Part shown: piece after piece, positions 1 through 7,403 of the stretch
How positions within the stretch are numbered: position 1 is the first letter of the stretch
Layout of the letters: each line of letters starts with the position of its first letter
Origin: Roseateles_B flavus
Lineage (GTDB): Bacteria; Pseudomonadota; Gammaproteobacteria; Burkholderiales; Burkholderiaceae_C
Length of the DNA stretch: 64,000 nt
Reading direction: 5' to 3'
Assembly (NCBI RefSeq): GCF_039872765.1
Contig: NZ_JBDPZC010000001.1
Location: forward strand, 1-64,000
Notes under the pieces: generated by a model
Told to the model about the DNA's origin: nothing
Seen by the model: the letters and a program-made list of their open reading frames with translations, nothing else
Databases searched by the model: none
Program-made: the position numbers and the translations under genes

Positions 1-516
1 ACGGACGCCATCCACCCGGGCCGCGCCAGCAGGCCCTCAGGCACGACGGCCGAGGATCCGGCTTTGCCGGTCCAGCCCCCGCTGCATGCGTCCGGGCCGC
101 GCCACCCGCCAACGGACGCCATCCACCCGGGCCGCGCCAGCAGGCCCTCAGGCACGACGGCCGAGGATCCGGCTTTGCCGGTCCAGCCCCCGCTGCATGC
201 GTCCGGGCCGCGCCACCCGCCAACGGACGCCATCCACCCGGGCCGCGCCAGCAGGCCCTCAGGCACGACGGCCGAGGATCCGGCTTTGCCGGTCCAGCCC
301 CCGCTGCATGCGTCCGGGCCGCGCCACCCGCCAACGGACGCCATCCACCCGGGCCGCGCCAGCAGGCCCTCAGGCACGACGGCCGAGGATCCGGCTTTGC
401 CGGTCCAGCCCCCGCTGCATGCGTCCGGGCCGCGCCACCCGCCAACGGACGCCATCTGAGCGGGCCGCGCCAGCAGGCCCTCAGGCACGACGGCCGAGGA
501 TCCGGCTTTGCCGGTC
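1..516. repeat. 111-bp tandem repeat array, about 4.6 copies visible
   Basis: Copies begin at 1, 112, 223, 334 and 445, so the period is exactly 111 bp. The first four are identical as far as read; the fifth changes within the first 20 bases (CATCTGAG replaces CATCCACC) and stops after about 72 bp. The array continues past the left edge, so the total copy number is unknown. Because 111 is a multiple of three, several frames stay open across it, but the encoded Pro/Arg-rich repeats look like a by-product. Each unit contains GGATCCGGCTTTGCCGG, the same hairpin that forms the left half of the interspersed element found in the paa operon, so the array looks like an amplified half-element. Confidence 0.95.
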
Positions 517-563
517 CTACGGCCGTGCCCCCTCGAGGGGGCCGGCGAAGCCGGTAGGGGGGG
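491..563 (-). repeat. Interspersed hairpin element, copy 1 (after moaA stop)
   Basis: Read on the minus strand, 6 nt after the moaA stop codon come a C-run, a hairpin CCGGC-TTC-GCCGG, the palindrome CCCCCTCGAGGGGG and then the hairpin CCGGC-AAA-GCCGG, which also lies in the last unit of the 111-bp array. The same order and orientation occur in five copies in the phenylacetate operon. No transposase or RAYT gene lies nearby. Confidence 0.85.
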
Positions 564-569
564 AGCCAT

Positions 570-1706
570 TCATCCTCCGATGTAGTGCATCTCGATCCGC
601 CGCTGCCCGCTCCCCGGCTCGGCCGCCAGCTCGGAGCGCAGCTCGGAATAGCGGTCCGCCCGCCGGTTCCACAGGGCGGCCAGGGTGGCGGCCAGGGTAT
701 CGTCGTCCAGGGCGGCATGGCCGCGCTCGCCGCGCAGCAGGGCGCGCAGGTCGTGGCCGCCGCTGGCGAAGAGGCAGGTGTAGAGCTGGCCCTCGGTGGA
801 CAGGCGCGCCCGGTTGCAGTCTCCGCAGAAGGCCTGAGTGACGCTGGAGATCAGGCCGATCTCGCCCGAGCCATCGGCATAGCCCCAGCGCTCGGCGGTC
901 TCGCCCGGCGCACTGGCCGAGAGCGGCCGCATCTCCCAATGCTCGCGCAGCCGCGCCAGCACCTGGGCCGAGGGCAGGACCTCGTCCATGCGCCAGCCAT
1001 TGCTGGCGCCCACGTCCATGTACTCGATGAAGCGCAGGACCACGCCCGTGCCCTTGAAGTGCCGGGCCAGCGGGATGATCTGGTCCTCGTTGGTGCCGCG
1101 CTTGACCACCATGTTCACCTTGATGGGCCCGAGGCCCACCGCCTGCGCGGCCTCGATGCCCGCCAGCACCTCGCCGACCGGGAAGCCGACATCGTTCATG
1201 CGCTGGAAGATGGTGTCATCCAGTGCATCCAGGCTCACCGTGACGCGCTGCAGGCCGGCGTCCTTCAGCGCCCGGGCCTTGCGGGCCAGCAGGGAGCCGT
1301 TGGTCGTCAGCGTCAGGTCCAGGGGCCGGCCCTGCGGCGTGCGCAGCGGCGCCAGCAGCTCGACCAGGCGCTCCACATGCTTGCGCAGCAGGGGCTCGCC
1401 CCCGGTCAGCCGCAGCTTCTGCACCCCCAGCTTCACGAAGACGCCGGCCAGCCGGGTGATCTCCTCGAAGCTCAGCAACTCCCCGTGCGAGAGGAAGGGG
1501 TGGTAGTGGTCGAAGACCTCCTTGGGCATGCAGTAGCTGCAGCGGAAGTTGCAGCGGTCCGTCACCGAGATGCGCAGGTCGCGCAAGGGGCGCCCGCGGG
1601 CGTCCAGCAGGGCCGTCCCTGGCTCGGGCAGGGCGATCCCGGCCGGCCGGGGCGGCACCGGGGAGCGCTGGCGCTGGTCCAGCAGGGGGATCACGCGTTC
1701 GGACAT
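570..1706 (-). CDS. moaA: GTP 3',8-cyclase MoaA
   Basis: Radical-SAM enzyme of the first step of molybdenum cofactor synthesis, which rearranges GTP to 3',8-cyclo-GTP. The protein is 378 aa. The N-terminal cluster motif CNFRCSYC gives C52, C56 and C59, and the SAM-side GGEP motif is present. The C-terminal cluster motif CGDCNRARL with a later Cys in YTCLF is intact, and the protein ends in Gly-Gly, the conserved MoaA tail. The start at 1706 (MSERVIPLL) was chosen because the sequence upstream is low-complexity; starts at 1715 or 1754 are possible and none has a clear ribosome site. It stands alone, with no moaBCDE nearby, but molybdenum cofactor is required by the formate dehydrogenase encoded at 15.7-18.6 kb. 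A hairpin element follows the stop at once. Confidence 0.96.
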   Translation of the reverse strand: MSERVIPLLDQRQRSPVPPRPAGIALPEPGTALLDARGRPLRDLRISVTDRCNFRCSYCMPKEVFDHYHPFLSHGELLSFEEITRLAGVFVKLGVQKLRLTGGEPLLRKHVERLVELLAPLRTPQGRPLDLTLTTNGSLLARKARALKDAGLQRVTVSLDALDDTIFQRMNDVGFPVGEVLAGIEAAQAVGLGPIKVNMVVKRGTNEDQIIPLARHFKGTGVVLRFIEYMDVGASNGWRMDEVLPSAQVLARLREHWEMRPLSASAPGETAERWGYADGSGEIGLISSVTQAFCGDCNRARLSTEGQLYTCLFASGGHDLRALLRGERGHAALDDDTLAATLAALWNRRADRYSELRSELAAEPGSGQRRIEMHYIGG

Positions 1707-1759
1707 GGCGCCCATTGTGCCGCGCGCTGCCGGCGGTCGCCGCCGCAAGGGCATCGGGC

Positions 1760-1773
1760 TTGAGCAAGGTCAA
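1760..1773 (-). promoter_or_regulatory. FNR/Anr-like box upstream of moaA
   Basis: TTGAG-CAAG-GTCAA is a dyad matching the FNR consensus TTGAT-N4-ATCAA at 8 of 10 positions, centred 60 bp upstream of the moaA start codon. FNR control of moa genes is known in E. coli. I do not see a good -10 at the matching distance, so this is a candidate only. Confidence 0.35.
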
Positions 1774-1899
1774 GACCCGGTCCGGCAAGAGTCCGTGAAG
1801 CCGCCGCCGGGCGACAGTGGCGACGGTGACAAATCACGGAATGCCCGGGCTTGGCCCGGCCCGTCAGCTTTGCGTGGGCCAGGGCCCGATCATGGGGCC

Positions 1900-2682
1900 A
1901 TGAGCGCGCATGACCCGTCATCGTCCCGCCGCCAGTGCCTCCAGGCCCTGCTGGCAGCGGGCACACTGGCGGCGCCGGCCTGGGCCGCGACCTCACCCCT
2001 GGGCCTGGACCAGCTGCAGGGCTACGCGAACCCGCTGCCGCCCTTGAGCTTCGAGGAGGGCGGACGGGTCCAGGGCCTCTTCGCCGATCTTTTCCGGGAG
2101 ATGGCCGCCCAGCTGGGCCTGCCGGCCTCGGTCGAGATCCAGCCCTTCTTGCGCCTGCAGCAGTCGGCCATGCTGGGGCCGGGCATGGTGGCCTTCCCCC
2201 TGGTGCGCCTGCCCGAGCGCGAGGAGATGTACCTGTGGATCGGCCCCGTGCTGCGGCGCCGGGTGATGCTCTACCGCCTGGCCCAGCGCAGCGAGCTGGA
2301 GTTCCAGGGCTGGTCCCGCCTGGGCAAGGCCCAGGTGGTGGTCAACAAGGGCACGGCCACGCACCGCAAGCTGCTGGAGGACTTCCATGTGCCGCCGGCC
2401 CAGTTGCAGGTGTCGGCCAATTACACGACGGCCCTGCGCATGCTGGTGGCCGGGCGCGCCGAGTACCTGGCCATGAATGAGCTGGCCGCGGCCTGGGCCG
2501 CCCGCCAGCTGGGCCTGCCCAGCGACCTCCTGCGGCCCGTCCAGGAGCTGGACGGCGAGGGCGCCTACTGGTTCGGCGTGGTGCCCGCCGCCCGGGCGCT
2601 GGCCCAGCAGCTGCAGGAGGCCCTGGAGCAGCTGCGCCGTCAGGGGCGGGTGGACGCGCTGCGGCGGCAGTACGGCGTCTGA
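1900..2682 (+). CDS. Exported substrate-binding-like protein (PBP2 fold)
   Basis: The 260-aa protein has an N-terminal export signal (two Arg at residues 10-11, then a hydrophobic stretch ending near AWA at about 28) followed by a domain typical of the type 2 periplasmic binding protein superfamily. Visible features are the ligand-domain pattern around GTATHRKLL and the C-terminal RRQYGV end seen in SBP_bac_3 proteins. The ATG at 1900 puts the signal peptide at the N-terminus; no strong ribosome site is visible. There is no ABC permease or ATPase next to it, so it may sense or scavenge a ligand rather than feed a transporter. Similar solitary proteins lie at 23.5, 24.4 and 37.8 kb. The ligand is unknown. 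Confidence 0.75.
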   Translation: MSAHDPSSSRRQCLQALLAAGTLAAPAWAATSPLGLDQLQGYANPLPPLSFEEGGRVQGLFADLFREMAAQLGLPASVEIQPFLRLQQSAMLGPGMVAFPLVRLPEREEMYLWIGPVLRRRVMLYRLAQRSELEFQGWSRLGKAQVVVNKGTATHRKLLEDFHVPPAQLQVSANYTTALRMLVAGRAEYLAMNELAAAWAARQLGLPSDLLRPVQELDGEGAYWFGVVPAARALAQQLQEALEQLRRQGRVDALRRQYGV

Positions 2683-2694
2683 GGCGCGGCGGGC

Positions 2695-3633
2695 TCAGGG
2701 CGTCCGGCGGGCGTCCGCCAGCGCGCGGTCCAGGGCCTGGGCCAGCCAGTCCATGAACACCCGCACCCGCCGGGGCGTGTGCCGGCGCGCGCTGCGCAGC
2801 AGGGTGATGGGCAGGGGCGGCGCCTCGCAGCCGGGCAGCAGGCGTTCCAGCCGGCCCTGGGCCAGGGCCTCGCGCACGCCGGTGAAGGGCAGCTGCACGA
2901 TGCCGGCGCCGGCCAGGGCCGCGGCCTCGAAGGCATCGGTGTTGTTCACGGACACCCGCCAGGGCAGCGGCAGGCGCCGCGGCGCGCCGGCCGCGTCCAG
3001 CCATTCGAAGACGGCCTCGCGCTCGGCAAACGTCTGGCTGTAGTGCACCAGCACATGCCCCTGCTGCTGCAGCTCCTCGGGCGAGCGCGGCCGGCCGTGG
3101 CGGTCCAGGTAGGCCGGGCTGGCCACATTGACCATGGGCAGCTGGCCCAGCGGCCGCGCCACCAGGCTGGTGTCGTGCACGGGACCGACGCGCAGCACGG
3201 CGTCCACCCCTTCCTCGATCAGGTCGACCCGGCGGTCCGTGCAGCTGAGCTCCAGCTGCAGGCCGGGGTGGGCGTCCAGGAAGGCGGGCAGGGCGGGGAA
3301 GACCGCCTGCAGGGCCAGGCGCACCGGCAGGTCCACGCGCAGGCGGCCGCCGAGCTCGCCCTCCTGCTGGAAGAGCGTGCCGATGTCAGCCGCCTCGTCC
3401 AGCAGGGCGCGGGCGCGCTCCAGCAGCAGGCTGCCGTCCGGCGTGAGGCTGACCCGGCGCGTGGTGCGCTGCAGCAGCCGCGTGCCCAGGCGTGCCTCCA
3501 GCTCGCCGACCACCTGGCTCACCCGCGCCTTGGGCAGGCCCAGACCTTCCGCGGCGCGGCTGAAATGCGCCAGCTCGGCCACACGCACGAAGACGCGCAG
3601 CGAGGCCAGGTCCAAATCCCCTTCTTTGTTCAT
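2695..3633 (-). CDS. LysR-family transcriptional regulator
   Basis: A 312-aa LysR regulator with an N-terminal winged helix-turn-helix (residues about 7-65, pattern FSRAAEGLGLPKARVSQVV) and a C-terminal effector-binding domain. It is divergent from the short-chain dehydrogenase gene at 3729, the usual arrangement for a LysR protein and its target, with a dyad between them at 3665-3695. The start MNKEGDLDL at 3633 is preferred over the upstream one at 3681, which would add 16 residues before the HTH and invade the operator region. The inducer cannot be told from sequence. Confidence 0.92.
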   Translation of the reverse strand: MNKEGDLDLASLRVFVRVAELAHFSRAAEGLGLPKARVSQVVGELEARLGTRLLQRTTRRVSLTPDGSLLLERARALLDEAADIGTLFQQEGELGGRLRVDLPVRLALQAVFPALPAFLDAHPGLQLELSCTDRRVDLIEEGVDAVLRVGPVHDTSLVARPLGQLPMVNVASPAYLDRHGRPRSPEELQQQGHVLVHYSQTFAEREAVFEWLDAAGAPRRLPLPWRVSVNNTDAFEAAALAGAGIVQLPFTGVREALAQGRLERLLPGCEAPPLPITLLRSARRHTPRRVRVFMDWLAQALDRALADARRTP

Positions 3634-3664
3634 GATTATCAGAACAGTCCGTTCAATTGGCTCG

Positions 3665-3695
3665 ACTTTATGTGCAATCAAGCGATCAATAAAGT
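3665..3695. promoter_or_regulatory. Dyad ACTTTAT-N17-ATAAAGT in LysR/SDR divergent promoter
   Basis: Perfect 7-bp arms at 3665-3671 and 3689-3695 lie between the two divergent start codons (3633 and 3729). LysR proteins bind dyads of this size class between themselves and a divergent target, so this is the likely operator of the regulator at 2695-3633. The AT content of this spot contrasts with the GC-rich surroundings. Confidence 0.55.
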
Positions 3696-3728
3696 GAACG
3701 CATCCCTCAACCGATGCAGGACGCTGTC

Positions 3729-4499
3729 ATGAACCAACCCTCCCACCCCACCCCGATCACCCTGATCACCGGCGGCAGCCGCGGCCTGGGCGCCGCCATG
3801 GCCCTGGCGCTGGCCCGCAGCGGGCACGACGTGCTGATCACCTACCGCGACGCGGCCGAGGCGGCGCAGGGGGTGGTCGCCCGGATCGAGGCCCTGGGGC
3901 GCCGCGCCGCGGCCCTGCCGCTGGAGATGGCCCAGGTCGACGGCTTTCCGGCCTTTGTGCAGGCGCTGCAATCGCAGCTGGCCGCCTGGGGTCGCGAGCA
4001 GCTGGACGGCCTGGTCAACAACGCCGGCGCCGGCCTGCACGCCAGCGTGGCGGAGACCACGCCGGCCCAGCTGGAGCAGATGTGGCGCCTGCACCTGCAG
4101 GGTCCCTTCTTCCTGACCCAGGCCCTGCTGCCCCTGCTGGCCGACGGCGCCCGGCTGCTCAACATCTCCAGTGGCCTGACCCGTTTCACCGTGCCCGGCT
4201 ATGCGGGCTATGCCGCCATGAAGGGCGCGGTGGAGGTGATGAGCCGCTACCAGGCCCGGGAGCTGGCGGCGCGGGGGATCCGGGTCAACACCCTGGCGCC
4301 GGGGGCCATCGCCACCGACTTCGGCGGCGGTGCGGTGCGCGACAACGCCCAGCTCAATGCCTTCCTGGCCTCCGTCACCGCCCTGGGTCGGGTGGGCGAG
4401 GCCGAGGACATCGGCGGCGCCGTGGCGGCCCTGATGCAGCCCGGCGCGGCCTGGATCACCGGCCAGCGCATCGAGGCCTCGGGCGGCATGTTCCTCTGA
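3729..4499 (+). CDS. Short-chain dehydrogenase/reductase (SDR)
   Basis: A 256-aa classical SDR oxidoreductase using NAD(P)H. Cofactor motif TGGSRGLG is at residues 14-21, the NNAG motif at 97-100, the catalytic Ser at 147/148, and Tyr161 with Lys165 form the YxxxK active site. The ATG at 3729 has AGGA 7 nt upstream; an upstream ATG at 3714 would overlap that site. It is divergent from a LysR gene that probably controls it and convergent with the sigma factor gene, 6 bp away. The substrate is not predictable; the family covers sugar, alcohol, keto-acid and acyl carrier substrates. Confidence 0.93.
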   Translation: MNQPSHPTPITLITGGSRGLGAAMALALARSGHDVLITYRDAAEAAQGVVARIEALGRRAAALPLEMAQVDGFPAFVQALQSQLAAWGREQLDGLVNNAGAGLHASVAETTPAQLEQMWRLHLQGPFFLTQALLPLLADGARLLNISSGLTRFTVPGYAGYAAMKGAVEVMSRYQARELAARGIRVNTLAPGAIATDFGGGAVRDNAQLNAFLASVTALGRVGEAEDIGGAVAALMQPGAAWITGQRIEASGGMFL

Positions 4500-4505
4500 G
4501 CGGGC

Positions 4506-5084
4506 TCAGCGGGGCGGGGCGCCTGCGGTCTGGGGCTCCGGCACGCCGTCCTTCATCCAGTAGCCGCTGGCCAGCAGGCGTTCGCGCACCTGGGCCCGGC
4601 CCCGGTGCAGGCGGCTCTTCACCGCCTCCAGGCTCAGGCCCAGCTCGGCGGCCACCTCCGGGCCGCTGAGCTCGTGCACATCGCGCAGCAGCAGCACCTC
4701 GCGGTAGGGCGGGCTCAGGGCCTGCAGGGCGCGGACCAGGTCCTGGCGCAGGTCCAGGGGCAGGGCGGGCGCCTCGGGATGGTCCTGGGCGGCCAGTTCG
4801 TCCAGGGGCACATGGCGGGGCTGGCCGCGCAGCAGGCGCCAGCACTCGCGCTCGACGATGCGGAACAGCCAGGTCGTGAAGGTCGCCACCGTGCGCAGGG
4901 TGCCGATGCGGCGGTGCAGCTGCCACAGGGCCAGCTGCACGGCGTCCTCGGCGTCCTCGCTGCTGGCGCAGCTGCGCCGGGCGAAGCGGCGCAGGTCCGG
5001 CTGACAGCGGCGCAGCAGCTCGTGCAGGGCCTGGGTGTCGCCCGCGCGGGCGGCCTCGACCAGGGGGGTGTGGGCAGGGTTCAT
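4506..5084 (-). CDS. ECF-type RNA polymerase sigma factor
   Basis: A 192-aa sigma-70 family protein with region 2 at about residues 24-90 (DAEDAVQLALWQL and the following W/F-rich core-binding helix) and region 4 at about 125-180 (YREVLLLRDVHEL, then the helix-turn-helix PEVAAELGLSLEAVKSRL). Regions 1 and 3 are absent, as in ECF sigma factors. The start ATG overlaps the stop of the upstream DUF2892 gene (ATGA), so the two are translationally coupled. No separate anti-sigma gene is present; the small membrane protein upstream is the only obvious partner. The signal and regulon are unknown. Confidence 0.9.
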   Translation of the reverse strand: MNPAHTPLVEAARAGDTQALHELLRRCQPDLRRFARRSCASSEDAEDAVQLALWQLHRRIGTLRTVATFTTWLFRIVERECWRLLRGQPRHVPLDELAAQDHPEAPALPLDLRQDLVRALQALSPPYREVLLLRDVHELSGPEVAAELGLSLEAVKSRLHRGRAQVRERLLASGYWMKDGVPEPQTAGAPPR

Positions 5085-5296
5085 GGCTGACGGTCCAGGG
5101 GGCGGCGGCCCATCATCGCGCAGGCCGGGCAGAAGCCGAGCAGGGCGGTGAGCGCCAGGCCCAGGCCGGAGCCGCCCAGCAGCCAGGCCCAGGCCGGTTC
5201 CAGGCCGCCCAGGACCGCGGCCAGGACCATCAGGGTGGCGCCCGCCAGACGTGCGATGCGTTCGGCCGCGGGCACATTGCGTTTCAGGTAGAACAT
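5081..5296 (-). CDS. DUF2892 (YgaP-like) small membrane protein
   Basis: A 71-aa protein with two hydrophobic helices (about residues 16-36 and 38-58), beginning with the MFYLKRNVPxxER pattern typical of DUF2892, and with a CPAC motif near the C-terminus. The start at 5296 has a strong GAGGAGG ribosome site 7 nt upstream. The gene overlaps the sigma factor gene by 4 nt. In other bacteria DUF2892 helices are fused to rhodanese domains (YgaP) or stand alone; here the pairing with a sigma factor suggests, without proving, a membrane sensing or anti-sigma role. The CPAC pair could respond to redox or metals. Confidence 0.85.
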   Translation of the reverse strand: MFYLKRNVPAAERIARLAGATLMVLAAVLGGLEPAWAWLLGGSGLGLALTALLGFCPACAMMGRRPLDRQP

Positions 5297-5434
5297 GGAC
5301 AGCCTCCTCGGGCTGGAAGTGGATCACCCAGCACAGGAGGCGCGGCCGGCGCGAAAGGATTCAGCCACCGGCAAAAAAAGTGACGGGAACGCGCCGGGCG
5401 TGGCAGCAGGGCCGTCGCGGCCCCCGGCAGGCCC

Positions 5435-5926
5435 TCAGCGGGCCAGCGGCAGGAACTCCATGGTCCAGTTCTCCTCCCAGGTCTGGCCGCCGTCGGGCGA
5501 GAAGGCCTGGCTCCAGCGCGGCGGCTGGCCGGGCTCGGCCAGCCAGATGAAGCGCACGCGGATAGGGCGGCCGTCCAGCTGGTCCTCGGCCAGAAACTCG
5601 CCGCGGTGCCCCTGGAAGCGGCCCACCACGGGCGTGTCCAGCTGGCCGGGCAGGCGGCCGTCCAGCCACCAGATCGACCATTGCCGGCGGGCCGCGTCAT
5701 AGGAGCGCAGCGCCACGGCCCGCACCTCGCCCTCGGGCAGCTGGAGCAGGTTGTCCTCCAGGTTGCCGAAGCCGCCCAGCACCGGGCGCGTGGACGACAG
5801 CCCCTCGAAGCTCACCCAGTCCTGGCAGCCCTGCAGCCGCTTCAGCAGGCGGCGGTGGCGCACGCGCCAGTGGCCGTGGATGAAGTCGAAGTCATGCGGG
5901 GCGTCGTCGCGCAGCGGGAGTGTCAT
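5435..5926 (-). CDS. DUF1579-like hypothetical protein
   Basis: A 163-aa cytosolic protein with no signal peptide. The start HDFDFIHGHWRVRHRR and the WSIWWLDGR and WSQAFSPDGGQTWEENWTM motifs match the beta-rich, lipocalin-like fold of DUF1579-type proteins, whose function is unknown. AGGAC lies just upstream of the ATG at 5926. It is divergent from the GNAT gene at 6035. The 138 bp between this gene and the DUF2892 gene hold no further gene; a run of seven A at 5375-5381 is the only notable feature. Confidence 0.75.
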   Translation of the reverse strand: MTLPLRDDAPHDFDFIHGHWRVRHRRLLKRLQGCQDWVSFEGLSSTRPVLGGFGNLEDNLLQLPEGEVRAVALRSYDAARRQWSIWWLDGRLPGQLDTPVVGRFQGHRGEFLAEDQLDGRPIRVRFIWLAEPGQPPRWSQAFSPDGGQTWEENWTMEFLPLAR

Positions 5927-6034
5927 GGTCCGTCCTGGAGACAGGGGTGGTCAGGGCGCAGAGCGTACGGCCTGCCACTGCCACGGCTTGTCAGCAGACC
6001 GCGGCGGCGCGGCGCGGCCGGCACAATGCGCGGC

Positions 6035-6499
6035 ATGGACATCGACCTGCGCCCGGCGCTGCCGGAAGACATCGCCGCCTGCGTGGACCTGCGCGGCCGC
6101 ACCCGCGAGAACGCCATCCCGCCCGAGCGCCTGGCCGCGCTGGGCATCACCGTGGCGTCCTGGTCCGGCCAGGTGAGCCGGGGCGAGCTGATCGGCCATG
6201 TGGCCTGGGCGGGCGAGGTGATGGCCGGCTATGCCTTCGGTGACGTCGGCAGCGGCGAGGTCGTGGTGCTGGCCCTGCTGCCGGCCTTCGAGGGCCGGGG
6301 CCTGGGCCGGCGGCTGTTGCTGCGCCTCGTGGCGGATCTGCGGGCTCGCGGCCACCGCCGGCTCTTCCTGGGTTGCGGCAGCGACCCGGCGCTGCGCTCG
6401 CATGGCTTTTACCGCCGCCTGGGCTGGCGGCCCACCGGCCGCACGGACCGCTTCGGTGACGAGGAGCTGGAGTTGCTGCCGGACGCCACCGCCCCCTGA
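6035..6499 (+). CDS. GNAT-family N-acetyltransferase
   Basis: A 154-aa acetyl-CoA-dependent acetyltransferase. The core is VVLALLPAFEGRGLGRRLLLRLV (residues about 73-95), in which the Q/RxxGxG/A pattern binds the CoA pyrophosphate; the C-terminal part SHGFYRRLGWRPTGR is the usual beta6/7 region. ATG 6035 is chosen; ATG 6026 would add three residues. Neither has a clear ribosome site. The acceptor substrate is unknown. Confidence 0.9.
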   Translation: MDIDLRPALPEDIAACVDLRGRTRENAIPPERLAALGITVASWSGQVSRGELIGHVAWAGEVMAGYAFGDVGSGEVVVLALLPAFEGRGLGRRLLLRLVADLRARGHRRLFLGCGSDPALRSHGFYRRLGWRPTGRTDRFGDEELELLPDATAP

Positions 6500-6527
6500 G
6501 CGTCCCCTGAGCGCCCCGCCCGCCTGC

Positions 6528-7346
6528 TCAGTGCGCGGGGGCGGCGTTCATGCGCTGGAGCCGCTGCTCGCTCCGGGCCAGGGTGGGCACGCCCATGGCT
6601 TCGCGTTCGGCGTCGGTCCTGGCCTCGCGGTCAAAGGGCTCCTGCGTCCAGCGCTCCTGCCCCTTGGGCTTGCGGTACTGGGTGCCCCACACCTGGGGCT
6701 TGTCCAGGGCGTGCAGGTACCTGTCCTCGGCGGCGGCGCTGAGCCAGCGGGCGCTGTGCTGCAGCGGGTCGAGCGTCCAGGCCTGCCGCGCCCACTGCAT
6801 GGCCCGGGCATAGTCCTCCGGCGTGCGGCCGTGCTGCATCACCAGGGCGGCGTGGTAGTAGTCGTCGGCGGCCTTGAGCTGCCCCTGCGCGGCCAGGGCC
6901 AGCACCCGGGCGCGGCGCTCGTCGTCGCGCGGCCCCACCACGGCCCAGTCGATGCTGGGGGCGCGCCGGTCCGCCTGGTCGGCATCGTGCAGGGCCTTGA
7001 GCTCGGCATTGATGGTCTTCAGATAGGCCTGCTCGGCCTAAGCCAGGCGCTGCAGCAGGGCGGGCCAGCGCGGGTCGGGGCGCAGGGGCAGGTAGTCTTC
7101 GTCGTCGGCGACCTGGCGGTAGTCGTGCAGCCCCTTGGCCAGGGCTTTCTCGAGGAAGGAGAAGGCTTGCTCCACCTGGCCTTCGCGGGCCGCGCAGAAA
7201 GCCATCTCGTTCTCTGCGGTCGCCGACGGTGTGCCCTGCGTGTAGCGCCGGCGGACCTGCTGGCACTGCTCGTCCTGCGCCCATGCGTGCTGCAACGGGG
7301 CCAGCAGTCCCAGGCCCAGGCATGCCAGCGCTGTCCGACTCATCAT
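6528..7346 (-). pseudogene. Exported hypothetical protein broken by an in-frame TAG
   Basis: The frame starting at 7346 (GAGGAGG ribosome site; signal peptide ending near HAWA) reads for 102 codons to a TAG at 7038-7040, then continues open in the same frame for another 169 codons to a normal stop at 6528. The downstream part (AEQAYLKTINAELK... then DDYYHAALVMQHG, DRYLHALDKPQVWGTQY) has the codon use and composition of real coding sequence and resembles the C-terminal part of DUF6624-type proteins, so the whole looks like one protein of about 272 aa with a single nonsense change (CAG to TAG would do it). Alternatives are a sequencing error, readthrough, or a truncated 102-aa product. Convergent with the GNAT gene. 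Confidence 0.7.
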
Positions 7347-7403
7347 GTGTGCCTCCTCGTCGTGTCGATGGCCGCGCAGCATAGCGCCGCTACTGCGCGT
7401 CCA

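Noticed and set aside
1..516. CRISPR array
   Set aside because: Units are contiguous 111-bp repeats with no variable spacers and no cas genes nearby.
64..841. Long repetitive frames in the tandem array encoding Pro/Arg-rich repeats
   Set aside because: They exist because 111 is divisible by three and the GC-rich unit lacks stops in several frames; no ribosome site, and the longer one runs into the antisense of moaA.
1826..1837. GTGA-CAAA-TCAC dyad as a CRP-type site for the gene at 1900
   Set aside because: The spacing is four, not six, and the outer bases do not fit; probably chance.
7038..7040. TAG read as pyrrolysine
   Set aside because: No pyl genes or methylamine methyltransferase context; a nonsense change or sequence error is simpler.
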